A DNA stretch of 64,000 nt, from contig OZ231128.1 of the NCBI GenBank assembly GCA_965153355.1, forward strand, positions 11,904,001-11,968,000, written 5' to 3'. Of this stretch, positions 1 through 12,226 are shown one piece after another (within the stretch, counting starts at the first letter, position 1; every line of letters begins with the position of its first letter). The stretch comes from Flaccisagitta enflata (taxonomy: Eukaryota > Chaetognatha > Sagittoidea > Aphragmophora). The position numbers and the translations under genes are program-made. The notes under the pieces were generated by a model. That model searched no databases, was not told where the DNA came from, and was given only the letters and a program-made list of their open reading frames with translations.

Positions 1-157
1 TCCATTGGTTCATTTCAATATCGTGCGTTTAACTTTAAGTCAGTGGTTTTCCCCTCCAAGGCAATGAACCGATTTTATCTACTGCGGGACTTTCACTGAA
101 AGCCTTCGAGCTTATTCCTCTCCTTCTAGGCCTCTCCCACTACTCTCTGTCATTGTA

Positions 158-763
158 CTATCTTCGCCAAAAGAAACGCGACACCCTGGCTATGATTTGA
201 TTTATTGATTAAAATCTTTTAAAAATTAGGTATTTGAGACAAAGTTTTTAAGTCAAGTAAGTCTGTAAGTTTGTTTCAATAGGAACAAACCAGGCTGGGA
301 ATCTAAAATGCAATTTCTAACGCATTTCTTCATTAACAGATGTGATAACCTTTTCTCATTTGTCCACAGTTTTCGCAACAGGTCTACGCTTTTGCTTGCC
401 ATTTCCAAATGGCTTGAGCAACAGAATACAGATTGCGCTCATGTTTTAGATTTTTCGATGTAGATTAGTTTGCTTTTTTGTAAAAAATATCAAGCTCTTC
501 CAGGAGCTGAGATAACCAATGTTAAACTTACATGAAGTTTTTTCTATTCTTTTTTCGCAATTTTTTTATCAATTCTGAAAGTGACCATTTCTTCTTCTTC
601 TGCTTGCCATTTCTAAGAGCTTTAAGATACAGTTACCAGATTGAACTCATTTTGTAGTTCTTCTCGAGAAGATAATTATGGTACTTTTTTTTTAAGTTTC
701 TAGCTTCTCTAGAAGCAAAGATATTTTAGATAGAAAGTGTCGCGTTTCTTTTGGCGAAGATAG
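158..763. mobile_element. TA-flanked foldback element 1 (Tc1/mariner-type MITE)
   Basis: The two ends are inverted copies of about 27 bp beginning CTATCTTCGCCAAAAGAAAC, and each is flanked by TA (156-157 and 764-765). The interior is AT-rich with no open frame. A TA duplication plus terminal inverted repeats fits a non-autonomous Tc1/mariner element. Confidence 0.75.
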
Positions 764-915
764 TAAAGACGGAAGTTTTCATGAAATGGATTCTTTACCG
801 TATGTACATTACGCCCACGTAAATATGCCCATGTAAACATGTCTTAATTGTCAAACGACACACGATCCTCCTGTTAGTCTTCTTTCAAACACGATAAGAT
901 TTTGAGCTGAAATAC

Positions 916-1139
916 TTTTTAGTCGCGTGCTACGCGACTCTACACCCCGCTTTGTCGGTCCGTCGGTCGGTCAGTTCGTTGGTACGTTGGTCCATTGGTC
1001 CGTCCGTCCGTCACACTTTACTTTTTCGGCGTTAACGGGAATTTTGGCCTTATTGCTCCTGCCCAAATGTTCCACTGACCTTAATTATGGCCCCTGCCCA
1101 CCGGCACGCGACTGGGGTAGCCGTGTATCCGGCCTTGTT
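916..1139 (-). mobile_element. Family A hairpin-ended repeat, full copy
   Basis: Read on the minus strand it starts AACAAGGCCGGATACACGGC, passes through a conserved core (GGTGGGCAGGGGCC), then a GGAC/CCGA-type microsatellite, and ends in the hairpin GTCGCGT-AGC-ACGCGAC followed by TAAAAA. It is one of the best preserved copies and defines the family consensus in this window. There is no coding capacity. Confidence 0.8.
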
Positions 1140-1390
1140 GAAAATGAATTGTAAGAATTTCTATTTCCTCACAAGCCGAGGTTGTACATTTTTTGCTGAC
1201 GTACAAACGTTTATTAATGAAATTACCAACTTACAATTAATGATGTTATCGTCCAGGATGAATATCGCGAAGACATTTTTTTCATTCAAAACACATACAT
1301 TAACTCTGCTCCCACCACCTTTGCAAATAACTGCATAGTAAGGAAAAGGCTTAATATCTGATACAAAGATAAAGAAACGTTACCTTCGGA

Positions 1391-1948
1391 TCCAGAAAAA
1401 AAAAGCAGCCCAATGGCCGTAAGAAGTCAGCGGTACCCGTGCCCTGCTTGGGTAGTTAGTGATTTAAGTTGAAAGGGAGCAGGGCAAAGTCTTGAAGAAC
1501 AAATGGGGCTAGGATTTGGGTCTCTGAAGCCAGGATTTGGATCATAGGGGCCAGAACCTGAGTCTCAGAAGACAGAAGCTGGGTCGTAGAGGCCAAGATC
1601 TGGGTCTCTAAGGCAAGGATATGGGTCTCAGAAGCCAGAATCTTGGTATCAAAAGCAGCCAGAATCTAGGTCTAAAGAGCCAAAATGATAGACCTCAGAC
1701 CTAAATTTAGGTTTTCTAGCCAGCTTTGGGTCATTTTGTTTGAATTTGAGCCATTTTGAATTGGCAGCTATTGGGTAAGAATGGGCACCCAAGGAGACGA
1801 AGCCCTGAAGATGGGGAGGGGGGGACCGAGAGACAGATGGACGGACGGATGGATGGATGGACGTATCGATGGACAGGCGGACTACAGACAAACAGAATCC
1901 TCCTGTGTTATACAGGACTATATCCCCTTTGAGGTCGCTGCCCAAAAA
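1391..1948 (+). mobile_element. Family B repeat with its own minisatellite
   Basis: The left part holds the family B signature GTCAGCGGTACCCGTGCCCT. The middle (about 1505-1790) is a degenerate tandem array built on GGGTCTCAGAAGCCAGAATC-like units. A G run and a GGACGGACGGATGGATGG microsatellite follow, then a tail ending GGTCGCTGCCCAAAAA. The order signature, private array, GGAC microsatellite, tail is the same as in the other B copies. Confidence 0.7.
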
Positions 1949-2109
1949 CCAACAACAGTTGATAATGAGCACTGTAGATATAAATATCATATAATAGAAA
2001 CTAATGAATGATGGCACCTGCGCAGTTTCCAGCCTCCTTTTGAACATGTGATCGGCCATCAAAAGATGGAATTTCCCAACACCCGAAGTAAAATTCGACG
2101 AAGTTCGGT

Positions 2110-2440
2110 AAGGAGATGGATGAGACCCACCGCTTTCACCTGTCGTGTGTCTGGAGAGAAAATAGATACTCACAATTATCACTAATACACATATTCATGG
2201 ATGAAACCCGCCACTTTCACCAGTTGTGTCTGATGGGAAATTGGAAAATCACAAATTCACAATTATAGTTGATGCGAATATTAATGGATTAGAGCCACCG
2301 CTTTCACCTTCCATGTGTCTGGAGGGAAAATGGAAAATCATAAGCATCACTGATACACATAATCATGGATGAGAGCCACTACTTTCACTGGTTGTGTGTC
2401 GGCAGAGGGAAAATGGAAAGTGGGAAATCACATGTGTCAC
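2110..2440. repeat. Tandem repeat, about 83-bp unit, four copies
   Basis: Four successive units each contain ATGGATGAGAGCCACCGCTTTCACC-like sequence (near 2113, 2196, 2283 and 2363), then a TGTGTCTGGAGGGAAAATGG-like segment. Divergence between units is substantial, so the array is not recent. Confidence 0.7.
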
Positions 2441-2589
2441 AGATAGTTAACTTGAGTCATGAGTAAGGTTGGGAGTGACTCGGGTTTTCAATCACCACTA
2501 ACCTCCGCAAAAATCGACCCGCATCGGACAGACTGACCGAGACCCCTTCCTGCATCGTGAACCGATATCCGGTGTGCAACACCGAGACA

Positions 2590-2715
2590 GACCGACGAGA
2601 CAGACAGACAGACAGACAGACGAACAGGGAGAATTAGAGGAGAGAGAGGAGAGAGTCGAGGAGAGACAGAGAGAGAGAGAAAAGAGAAGAGAGAATGGAG
2701 AGAGGGAGAAGAGAG

Positions 2716-2753
<38 letters not shown>

Positions 2754-2755
2754 GT
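2590..2755. repeat. Compound (GACA)n / (GA)n purine microsatellite
   Basis: A run of GACAGACAGACA passes into interrupted GAGAGA. Long frames across it on either strand are repeat artefacts. Confidence 0.9.
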
Positions 2756-3104
2756 TCGATTCTTTCAGTCAGATTTGGGTGGGCAATCACCCAAAATTGG
2801 TAACAGTAAAAGAGCAGACAAAAGAGGTTGAATGACTGGCTCATGCTCATGCTTTCTTACATTTACAATGTCTTTCACTCGATATTCATTCATGCCATGG
2901 ACGAATTATTCATGTCTGAAATAAAAAAAAAACAGTTTCATACCGACTGGTTTCCTTCAAACAGTTACAAATGTCAAGTGTCCTGTCTCAAATTCGAAAT
3001 TTTTCCAATTTTTATCTAAGATCGTTTTCCATTGTAAAAGCGACTCTACTGTATGTTCAATATGGATTTACTATGATAAGAGACCTATCAGCACTTCTAA
3101 AAGG

Positions 3105-3130
3105 AACACACACACACACACACAAGCAAA

Positions 3131-3215
<85 letters not shown>
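3105..3215. repeat. (CA)n microsatellite
   Basis: A nearly pure CA dinucleotide run of about 110 bp, interrupted once by AAGCAAAAAA. Confidence 0.95.
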
Positions 3216-3219
<4 letters not shown>

Positions 3220-3486
3220 AACACCTTATTTAAGAGATGGTAAACATTTATTGATAATACGTTAACTATGAAAGAAATGATGAATCGTACCGGAAATCGA
3301 TATCTAGCTATATCTAATAATCGCTTTATAGCTATCTCTTCTCGTATCTATTGGAGACGAGAATCACTTTGATCGTGCAGTAGATCGTGTCTAGTTTGTA
3401 AGACCTGGATCGTCAGTGGTTAATCACCACCGATTTTCGGCGATTTTTCCTTTCCACCACCGTTTTTTCCGTTTTTTTTTCAGTGA

Positions 3487-3702
3487 TTTTTAGTGGCAAA
3501 CACGCACTTCTATAAGAGGCTTTGTTGGTCCATCGGTCCATTGGTCACACTCGTGTTAAAAATGTGAAAATGTGCATTTATGATGATACAGCTGTGAATG
3601 TTAGTGTGTGTGAGTAAGCATGGGGTGGGAGAGGGTATGAATAAAAGTTGCATGCCCCTGCCCACCCATCCACAATGATATAGTGACCCCACATCACTTG
3701 TT
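3487..3702 (-). mobile_element. Family A repeat, CTTGTT-ended subfamily
   Basis: Contains a decayed terminal hairpin (AGTGGC...GCACT), the CTATAAGAGGCTTTGT block and GTCCATCGGTCC microsatellite, then CCCCTGCCCACCCATCC. It ends GTGACCCCACATCACTTGTT rather than the CCGGCCTTGTT of most copies. The same alternative end occurs at 19275-19466 and 25773-25838, so this is a distinct subfamily. Confidence 0.65.
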
Positions 3703-5330
3703 ATACTGCAGCATCCCCCATCAATTGCTAGCTAAAACTGATCAACAAAGTGTATGTTGTGCACAATCCTTTAGCCTGTTTCCACACACTCTGACACCAT
3801 GGTCTAAAGATAAGAAAAAAAAATTTCATAATTGTCTTAGTGTATACACTGTATGTCTCTTGCACTGTTTCTTGATGTCAGTCTGCCTCTCTCTCTCTCG
3901 CTCTCTCTCCCTCTCCCCCTTCCCCCCCTCTCTCTTTCTTCTTTGTTTTCTTCTTTATTCTTTTCTTTTTCTTTCTCCTCTTCAGTCTTCAATCTGTTAC
4001 CTTCTTCTTTTTTTTTCCATTGAAGATAACGGAATTGATAGAATGGAAGTGCACGACAAATAGAAACAGTAGAAATGATAAAAATGAATAAGAACTACGC
4101 ATGCATCATAAACTTTGAACAGTGTTGGCATTATTCCAGATACATGGCCTATAAGTACAGAAGGAACCATAGATGTAACGAACTATTGATTTTAAAAATC
4201 GACCAGGTGGAACGAATCATGGTCAAACCCCTCCCAAAAATCGACCCAAAATCGACCATAGGTCGATCTTTTTGCCAGTTAGCCCTTTTACCATGTGAAA
4301 TATCATTTACAATCACAGTAACATGTTTCATAAGCCACTCTATATGAACAGATAAGTTATCCACATTGTAGCCACTCATTAATATGAAAAAAGAAATAAG
4401 AGCCAGCTTATCAGGAGAGACAAGCTTTTGTAGTTGAATTTTGTTTCAGAGCCTGGGTTCCGCAATTTTATCTGTACTTTTATACTTAACTATGGTAAAT
4501 AAAAAAAGCAAACACTTTGTTTTGCTTATTTCTTCTTAACTATGGGCCTGAACCATAGACAATCCATGACCGTTTGAAAGTCTTGTAAAAAATCTTCTTA
4601 ATGGGATGTTGCTGGTCATTGTAGCTCTATTTGTTTAGAAATGGCAAAGGTTTGAAGCAAAAAATCGCTGATTGAAAAAATGGCTAATTTCAATTTTCTT
4701 CCAATGAGGAATTCTAGTCACTCGGTTTTTGTCAATGATGCAGCTCAGGATCGTCTGAGCTACTTGTTATGTTGAGCAAATAAAAGAGCTTCAGATTTTC
4801 TTTAAAATGGCGCCAAAAACAAATTTCTAACTCAATGCGTTTCATTTCTATGCTAACCAATGAAAATCACAGTGAATATCCAATTTTTTGACTACCTGTC
4901 TTCATCCTAAAGCCTAATCATTGCTTGGATGTGAAACCCTCCCCAAGAATTCAATTTTACGAGCTTTTTTTATCCTTCTAACTCAAATTTTAATCAGTCT
5001 CATCATCAAATCAAGCCTATGCTAGCCAGAGAAAAAAAAACACAAAAAATCGACCCGATTCATTTGTGTTTTGGTGACTCAGGAAGATTGTTTACAAACA
5101 TTGAAAATCGACCCGATCAATCGACCAGTCGATTAGTTCGTGACACCTCTGGAAGGAACCATTACAAGAGGTGTGGTGGGACTAAAATTGAAGCACCCCC
5201 CTTGAAGTTCACAGTACTGCTTATATTTTTTTATTTTGGGCAGTGGTTTATACCTTAATTTTTGATTTTTTAAATTCCACTAAAAACCTTTCCAAATTTT
5301 TAATTTTTCATATTTCTGGAGCTTTTAAAA
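3703..5330. other. Intergenic, no gene recognised
   Basis: AT-rich with a CT-rich stretch at about 3885-3975 and two clusters of ATCGACC motifs (about 4196-4266 and 5048-5130). Short frames lack codon structure or recognisable domains. No repeat boundary could be defined. Confidence 0.6.
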
Positions 5331-5567
5331 AACAAGGTCATTAGACCTAAGTCGCATGCGTTGGCACTTTTAAAAAAAGGTAGGCGGACAGACAGACAAT
5401 TTTTTTTTCTTTAAAAAACATTTGACATGGTTCTTTACTCCACAAAGATATAAAAAATGCTTTAAAACGCTTTTAAAACAGTTTTGTGATGAACGAACCA
5501 ACCGACTGACTGATGGACCGACCAACCCAAAAGTGGCTTATACAGTCACGTAGCACGCGACTAAAAA
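5331..5567 (+). mobile_element. Family A repeat, AAAACAGTTTTGTGA subfamily
   Basis: Starts AACAAGGTCATTAGACC and ends with GTCACGTAGCACGCGACTAAAAA-type hairpin. Upstream of the CCGACTGACTGATGG microsatellite it has a block (GCTTTAAAACGCTTTTAAAACAG) shared with the copy at 6968-7118 but not with the main family, so the internal region differs between subfamilies. Confidence 0.7.
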
Positions 5568-5984
5568 CCCTAAATTTTAGTGTAAAAAGGTCAATTATGG
5601 AAATTCTAGAGGAAGTCTCAATAAAAGCCTGGATGAAAAAAATTGTCTTCACCTAAGATATAAACCGCTGCCCAGATTAGAGGAAAAGAAGCAATAGCAT
5701 TGGCTTTGAGGGGGGGGGGGTGCTAAAACATTTGGTCTCTCCACAACTCTCATAATGGTTGCTTCTCTAGTTGCTTGCAGGTGGGCAGGGGCAGTAATGT
5801 AGATGGGCAGGAGTTGACAGAGGCTGTATTGTGGCATGGCAGAGGCAGTAATGCTGAAAATCGCTTTTCTGCTCAATTTTGCATCACCTAGATTTTAGCG
5901 TTCCAGACAGGCAACAAAAAAGACGCGCTGAGTGAAACTGGGATGAGGTACCACAGTGGGGCTTAACCTAATTTGGGTTCAAAA

Positions 5985-6960
5985 AAATCCTCGATGGCAA
6001 TGACTTGTGTAGGTATGTTTATATAATGCGAGTGAATAAATATCAGCTTTCAAAAAAAAATTTCCCTTGAAAGTTCACCCCTTGGACCTCATTTTAGGCT
6101 CAAAATAGCCTATTTTTGACCATTTCGGCCTGTTTCTCAAAATTGCTGTTCTCGAACTCTTCAATAAACGTCAAACAAGTAATATTTCAATCACCGGGAT
6201 GTACAACCACCAAAAAAAATCATCTCCCTGGAAAAATTTTGTCATTTTTTACCTATTTTTGACCTAAAATGGCCTATTCTTGACTATTTTTGCTTTTTTT
6301 TCAAAATTACTGTTCTCAAACCCTTTGAAAAAGATCAAACTAGTAATATTTCATTCATTGGGATGTACAACTACCAAAATAAATCAACACACCTGAGCAA
6401 TTTGGTCGTTTTGCACCAATTTTTGACCCAAAATGGCCTATTTTTGACCATTTTGGCCTGTTTTTCAAAATCACTGTTCTCAAACTCTTCAATAAACGTC
6501 AAGTCAAACAAGTAATATTTCAATCACCGGGATATACAACCACCAAAAAAAATCATTTCCCTGGAAATTTTTTGTCATTTTTTACCTATTTTTGACCTAA
6601 AATGGCCTATTTTTGACTGTTTTTGCCTTTTTTTCAAAATTACTGTTCTCAAACCCTTTGAAAAAGGTCAAACTAGTAATATTTCATTCATTGGGAAGTA
6701 CAAATACCAAAATAAATCAACACACTTGAGCAATTATTTCGTTTTGCACCAATTTTTGACTCAAAATAGCCTATTTTTGACCATTTTGGCCTGTTTTTTA
6801 AAATTACTATTCCCCAAGTCTTTATTAAAGGTCAAACAAGTAATATTTCAATCAGTTGGATGTACAATCACCAAAAAAAATCAACTCCCTGAAAAAATTT
6901 TGTCATTTTTTATCTATTTTCAACTCAAAATGGCTTATTTTGGACTGTTATGACATGTTT
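5985..6960 (+). repeat. Left-arm tandem array, alternating 165-bp units
   Basis: Units carry TACAACCACCAAAAAAAATC or TACAACTACCAAAATAAATC alternately (near 6201, 6364, 6533, 6696 and 6860). They are spaced about 163-169 bp, giving a two-unit higher-order period of about 332 bp. The same alternation appears inverted in the right arm. Confidence 0.75.
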
Positions 6961-6967
6961 TTTAAAA

Positions 6968-7118
6968 ATACAATGGCCATTTACTTCACAAAATTTCTTT
7001 TCTACCATTGAGAGACATAACGCTTTAAAAAGCTTTTAACACAGTTTTGTGAGGGACGGACCGACGGACTAACCGACCAAAAAGTGGCTTATAGAGTCGC
7101 GTAGCACGCGACTAAAAA
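6968..7118 (+). mobile_element. Family A repeat, 5'-truncated copy
   Basis: Matches the copy at 5331-5567 from the GCTTTAAAAAGCTTTTAACACAG block through the CCGACGGACTAACCGACC microsatellite to the terminal hairpin GTCGCGT-AGC-ACGCGAC plus TAAAAA. The 5' end is unclear. Confidence 0.65.
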
Positions 7119-7139
7119 GAGTATCGCAATTGGCACCGG

Positions 7140-7396
7140 GTTTACTTCAAATCTTACACTCGCAAAGGTGTGTCAAAGACTTTCAAGGCGCATTACGTTT
7201 TTGAGCATGTTGTCCCATTTTGCAAACACTTCGGATGCGGCATCGGTAGATTTTCCAAAAACACGTTTGAGCGAATGCACAGCAAGTGGAAAGAATTTGC
7301 ACGCTATCGGCTCAGGGAAAACATCACTGACCCTGAGTACGGAAATTGTCTGCTGAAGACTGTGAAAGACTTCAATGTTTTACACTTACGTTGAAT
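7140..7396 (+). pseudogene. Fragment of a mobile-element protein (C-terminal-like domain)
   Basis: An open frame of about 80 residues reads TRKGVSKTFKAHYVFEHVV, then HFGCGIGRFSKNTFERMHS, then ITDPEYGNCLLKTVKDFN, and ends with a stop at 7394. The pattern of a helix with H-x-x-FEHV, a G-x-G-R-F-S segment and a terminal N-x-x-HL resembles the end of long uncharacterised proteins of invertebrate transposons; this is recognition from memory, not a search. No start codon or upstream continuation is present: family A sequence abuts it directly. I read it as a captured or decayed fragment in the loop of the large foldback. Confidence 0.45.
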
Positions 7397-7975
7397 TGAG
7401 TTTACGGTTTTTGGTTTACGTCTTTAGCATTTTACACGAATTGAGTTTACGGTTTTACATCATAAGCATTTTACACGAATATTTTGTCTGAGTTAGTTCA
7501 CTTGGAATTTTTCATGTATTTGATCGTATTCACCTTTGAATAATGAAATCTTTTCTTTCCATTTAATTTGAATAACGGAACACTAAAAAAAAACCAAAAA
7601 GAACCGAAGTAAATCAAATGTTGCCTAAAATTCTCGAATTTTGTTAATGTGCAGCTAATGGTAGACAGGATTAATTGCTTTCATATTCTTGTTTTGTGAC
7701 CACAGGTTCGGGTGGGCAGAGGCCGTAGTTGAGGTCACTTAATCATTTGGACAGGAGCAGTGAATCCAAAGACCGCATAAAAAGATGAAAATTAGAAAAA
7801 TAAAATGTGACAGACCAACAAACATGGACAAGGCGGAATGTAGAGTCGCACAGCAAGTCACTATTAAGGCCAGATATTCTAGTCCCATGTGTGTGGACAG
7901 GGGTAGGGGCAGTGATGGAGAAGGCCACAATAGCCAGTGGGAGCAAAAACGGCAAAAAATCAAACAAGTCTGACC

Positions 7976-8038
7976 AATGGGTATATTAATGGGTATATTA
8001 ATGGGTATATTAATGGGTATATTAATGGGTATATTGCA
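7976..8038. repeat. 12-bp tandem repeat, five copies
   Basis: ATGGGTATATTA is repeated five times without error. Confidence 0.9.
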
Positions 8039-8172
8039 ACTGACTTCATTTACACACCATGAATCTGTAGTTCAATTTGTCAGTTGATGTTTTTATAATG
8101 ACAATGCTTACAATGTCAAGAGCCCATGGCTTAAGCGAGCACACCATCCCTTAGTGAACAAAGAGTTGAAAA

Positions 8173-8368
8173 AACAAGGCCGGATACACGGCTACCCCAG
8201 TCGCGTACGGGTGGGCAGGGGCCATAATTGAGGTCAGTGGAGCATTTGGGCAGGAGCAGTAAGGCCAAAAACCCCATTAACGCCAAAAAAGTAAAGTGTG
8301 ACGGACGGACCGACGGATGGACGGACCGACAAAGCAAAGTGTAGAGTCGCGTAGCACGCGACTAAAAA
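8173..8368 (+). mobile_element. Family A hairpin-ended repeat, full copy
   Basis: Starts AACAAGGCCGGATACACGGC, contains GGTGGGCAGGGGCCATAATT and the CCGACGGATGGACGGACC microsatellite, and ends GTCGCGT-AGC-ACGCGAC plus TAAAAA. It is nearly collinear with the inverted copy at 916-1139. Confidence 0.85.
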
Positions 8369-8450
8369 AAAATGTTTATAGAACTTGATCAGATAAAATG
8401 TTACTCAAATTAACTCAGTTTTATGACGCTTGCTTTTGCATTATACACTG

Positions 8451-8779
<329 letters not shown>

Positions 8780-10159
8780 CTAAGAGTTGTACATCCCACT
8801 GAATGAAATATTACTTGTTTGACCTTTATTTAATGGTTTGAGAACAGTTATTTTAAAACAGGCTGAAATAGTCAAAAATATACCATTTTAGGTCAAAAAT
8901 AGGTTCAAAATAACAAAATTTTTCTATGGAATTGATTTTTTTTGGTGGTTGTACATCCCGGTGATTGAAATATTACTTGTTTGACGTTTATTGAAGAGTT
9001 TGAGAACAGTAATTTTGAAAAACAGGCCAGGATGGTCAAAAATAGGCCATTTTGGGTCAAAAATTGGTGCAAAACGACCAAATTGCTCAAGTGTGTTGAT
9101 TTATTTTGGTATTTGTACTTCCCAATGAATGAAATATTACTAGTTTGACCTTTTTCAAAGGGTTTGAGAACAGTAATTTTGAAAAAAAGGCAAAAATAGT
9201 CAAAAATAGGCCATTTTAGGTCAAAAATAGGTAAAAAATGACAAAAATTTTCCAGGGAGATGATTTTTTTTGGTGGTTGTACATCCCGGTGATTGAAATA
9301 TTACTTGTTTGACATTTATTGAAGAGTTTGAGAACAGTAATTTTGAAAAACAGGCCAGGATGGTCAAAAATAGGCCATTTTGGGTCAAAAATTGGTGCAA
9401 AACGACCAAATTGCTCAGGTGTGTTGATTTATTTTGGTAGTTGTACATCCCAATGAATGAAATATTACTAGTTTGACCTTTTTCAAAGGGTTTGAGAACA
9501 GTAATTTTGAAAAAAGGCAAAAATAGTCAAAATTAGGCCATTTTGGGTCAAAAATAGGTAAAAAATGACAGAATTATTCCAGGGAGATGATTTTTTTTGG
9601 TGGTTGTACATCCCGGTGATTGAAATATTACTTGTTTGACGTTTATTGAAGAGTTTGAGAACAATAATTTTGAGAAACAGGCCAAAATGGTCAAAAATAG
9701 GCCATTTTGGGCCTAAAATGAGGTCCAAGGGGTGAACTTTCAAGGGAAATTTTTTTTTGAAAGCTGATATTTATTCACTCCCATTATATAAACATACCTA
9801 CGCAAGTCATTGCCATCGAGGATTTTTTTGAACCCAAATTAGGTTAAGCCCCACTGTGGTACTGTTTCATGTTACTAGAGAAACCACTGAATCAGGGATT
9901 TTTTTGAAAATTGGAAATATTGTCCCAGCCTATAAGCATTTCCCTCTGCATGACGGCGAAAAATGCGATGAAAAGAGCAGCTTGGTGATGGATGAGAAAA
10001 ACGGTGAAAAACCGAAAATCTAAATCACTGAATCAGTGAAAATTGGCAATCACTCCACCGTTTTTTTGGCGGTGAATCACCGATCCCCCAACCTTAGTCA
10101 TGAGGCATGGTAATGAAGAATCGATTTGCCTAATTAGACTCAAAGACGAGGATTGAGGT

Positions 10160-10377
10160 CTCAATTGATTTGCAAGTGGGTCTTAGTGGCTGCTATGTCT
10201 AGGATGTAAGAATCTGGGTCTGAGATGCCTGGACTTGGATCTTAGCGGTCAGGATCTAGCTCAAATTGGTCAGGATCTGACTCCAAAAAGATATTATAGT
10301 CTTGAAGACGTCCCATCAGATTCCGTCAGTGTGATACAGGATCAGGACTTCGTCCACTTTAGGCCGCTGCCCAAAAA
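10160..10377 (+). mobile_element. Family B repeat, short degenerate copy
   Basis: Degenerate GGATCTGGGTCTGAGATGCC-like tandem units precede a tail ending TTTAGGCCGCTGCCCAAAAA. The 5' signature is not recognisable, so the copy is decayed or truncated. Confidence 0.5.
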
Positions 10378-10469
10378 GCTATTTCCATCAACAACCAAAC
10401 CATGATGTTGAATCATGTTATCCACATCTTTGCCTGCAACCGCACTCTAAAAGTATGATTTTTGAAAAT

Positions 10470-11380
10470 GAGCTCCTTTAGAGTTCCATACCTTAACCAA
10501 ACCACAAGAATCACATTTGTTAACGGTGACTCCCTTTCCCTCTCGTTCCCTCTCGTCCCCCTTGTCCCCCTCATTCCCCTCGTCCCCACTCGACCCCCCT
10601 TCGTATCCCCACGTCCCGCCCTTGTCCCCCTAGTCCCCCCATAAATGTTCCCTTACTCATAAGAATGACATTTGTCAACGGTGACTTCGTTCCCCTCTCG
10701 TCCCCCTCGTCCCCCTCATTCCCCTCGTCCCCACTTGACCCCCCTTCGTATCCCCACGTCCCCCCCTCGTCCCCCTAGTCTCCCCATAAATGTTCCCTTA
10801 CTCATAAGAATGACATTTGTCAATGGTGACTTCGTTCCCCTCTCGTCCCCCTCGTCCCCCTCGTTCCCCTCCTCCCCACTCGACCCCCTTCGTATCCCCA
10901 CGTCCCCCTCGTTCCCCTCGTCCCCGCTCGACCCCCCTTTGTATCCCCACGTCCCCCCCTCGTCCCCCTAGTCCCCCCATAAATGTTCCCTTACTCACAA
11001 GAATGACATTTGTCAACAGTGACTTCCTTCCCCTCTCGTCCCCCTTGTTCCCCTCGTCCCCACTCAACCCCCCTTTGTATCCCCACGTCCCCCCCTTGTC
11101 CCCCTAGTCCCCCCATAAATGTTCCCTTACTCACAAGAATGACATTTGTCAACAGTGACTTCGTTCCCCTCTCGTCCCCCTCATTCCCCTCGTCCCCACT
11201 TGACCCCCCTTCGTATCCCCACCTCCCCCCCTCGTCCCCCTAGTCCCCCCATAAATGTTCCTTTACTCACAAGAATGACATTTGTCAACGGTGACTCCGT
11301 TCCCCTCTCGTCCCCCTCATTCCCCTCGTCCCCACTCGACCCCCCTTCGTATCCCCACGTCCCCCCCCCCACAATGCGGC
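10470..11380. repeat. C-rich satellite, about 135-bp unit
   Basis: Units begin with TTACTCATAAGAATGACATT, pass through GTCAACGGTGACTTCGTTCC, then CCCCTCGTCCCC-type subrepeats, and end CCCCCATAAATGTTCCC. Spacing is about 136-193 bp because the inner CCCCTCGT run varies. The plus strand is extremely C-rich (G-rich on the minus strand), so Pro/Ser frames here are artefacts. Confidence 0.85.
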
Positions 11381-11384
11381 CAAA

Positions 11385-11859
11385 ACCTAACACCCGGAGA
11401 TAAATGCCCTATCTCCACTCCGACCCCCTAATCACCCCTGCCAGCCTACACAATGGCCAAACCTAACACCCGGAGATAAATGCCTATCCACTCCGACCAC
11501 CCTAATCACCCCTGCCAGCCTACACAATGCGGCCAAAACCTAACACCCGGAGATAAATGCCCTATCTCACTCCGACCGCCCTAATCACCCCTGCCAGCTT
11601 ACACAATGCGGCCAAAACCTAACACCCGGGATAAATGCCTTATCTACTCCGACCACCCTAATCACCCCTGCCAGCCTACACAATGAGCCAAAACCTAACA
11701 CCCGGAGATAAATGCCCTATCTCCACTCCATACCTAATCACCCCTGCCAGCCACAATGCGTAAAACCTAACACCGGAGATAAATGCCCTATCTCCTCCGA
11801 CCACCCTAATCACCCCTGCCAGCCTACACAATGCGGCCAAAACCTAACACCCGGAGATA
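11385..11859. repeat. 80-bp satellite, left block
   Basis: Units contain CACCCGGAGATAAATGCCCT, ACCCTAATCACCCCTGCCAG and CAATGCGGCCAAAACCTAA. Copies in this block carry small deletions, unlike the clean right block at 13015-13390. The block is interrupted at 11859 by the hAT-type element. Confidence 0.85.
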
Positions 11860-11935
11860 CAGGGGCGTATTTGATGGGGCGTCAGGGGCAGCAGCTGCTG
11901 CCCTTTTTGTTGGGGCACAAACCCCATCGGGACAC

Positions 11936-11938
<3 letters not shown>

Positions 11939-12008
<70 letters not shown>
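11939..12008. repeat. (AG)n microsatellite in the hAT-type element
   Basis: About 70 bp of nearly pure AG. Confidence 0.95.
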
Positions 12009-12226
12009 GTTTGAAATGTTTCCAGAGCTCTGTAATATAATGGGGTTTTATGGAGTCAATCTACAGACAGAGCATATTCATCCCGTCCGCCATTCATTTA
12101 GTTGTCTTGGTCGATGCTCACCACCTTCTTCATCAACCATTTCTCATTTCCTAATTTTCACCAAAAAAATGAAAATTTCTTTAAGAATGTCCGATTGAAA
12201 ACAATTCCATTTTACTCCAAGAGGTA

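Noticed and set aside
1649-2182. 177-residue minus-strand frame
   Set aside because: It runs through the family B microsatellite and the 83-bp tandem repeat; the Ser/Pro/Ile content follows the repeats.
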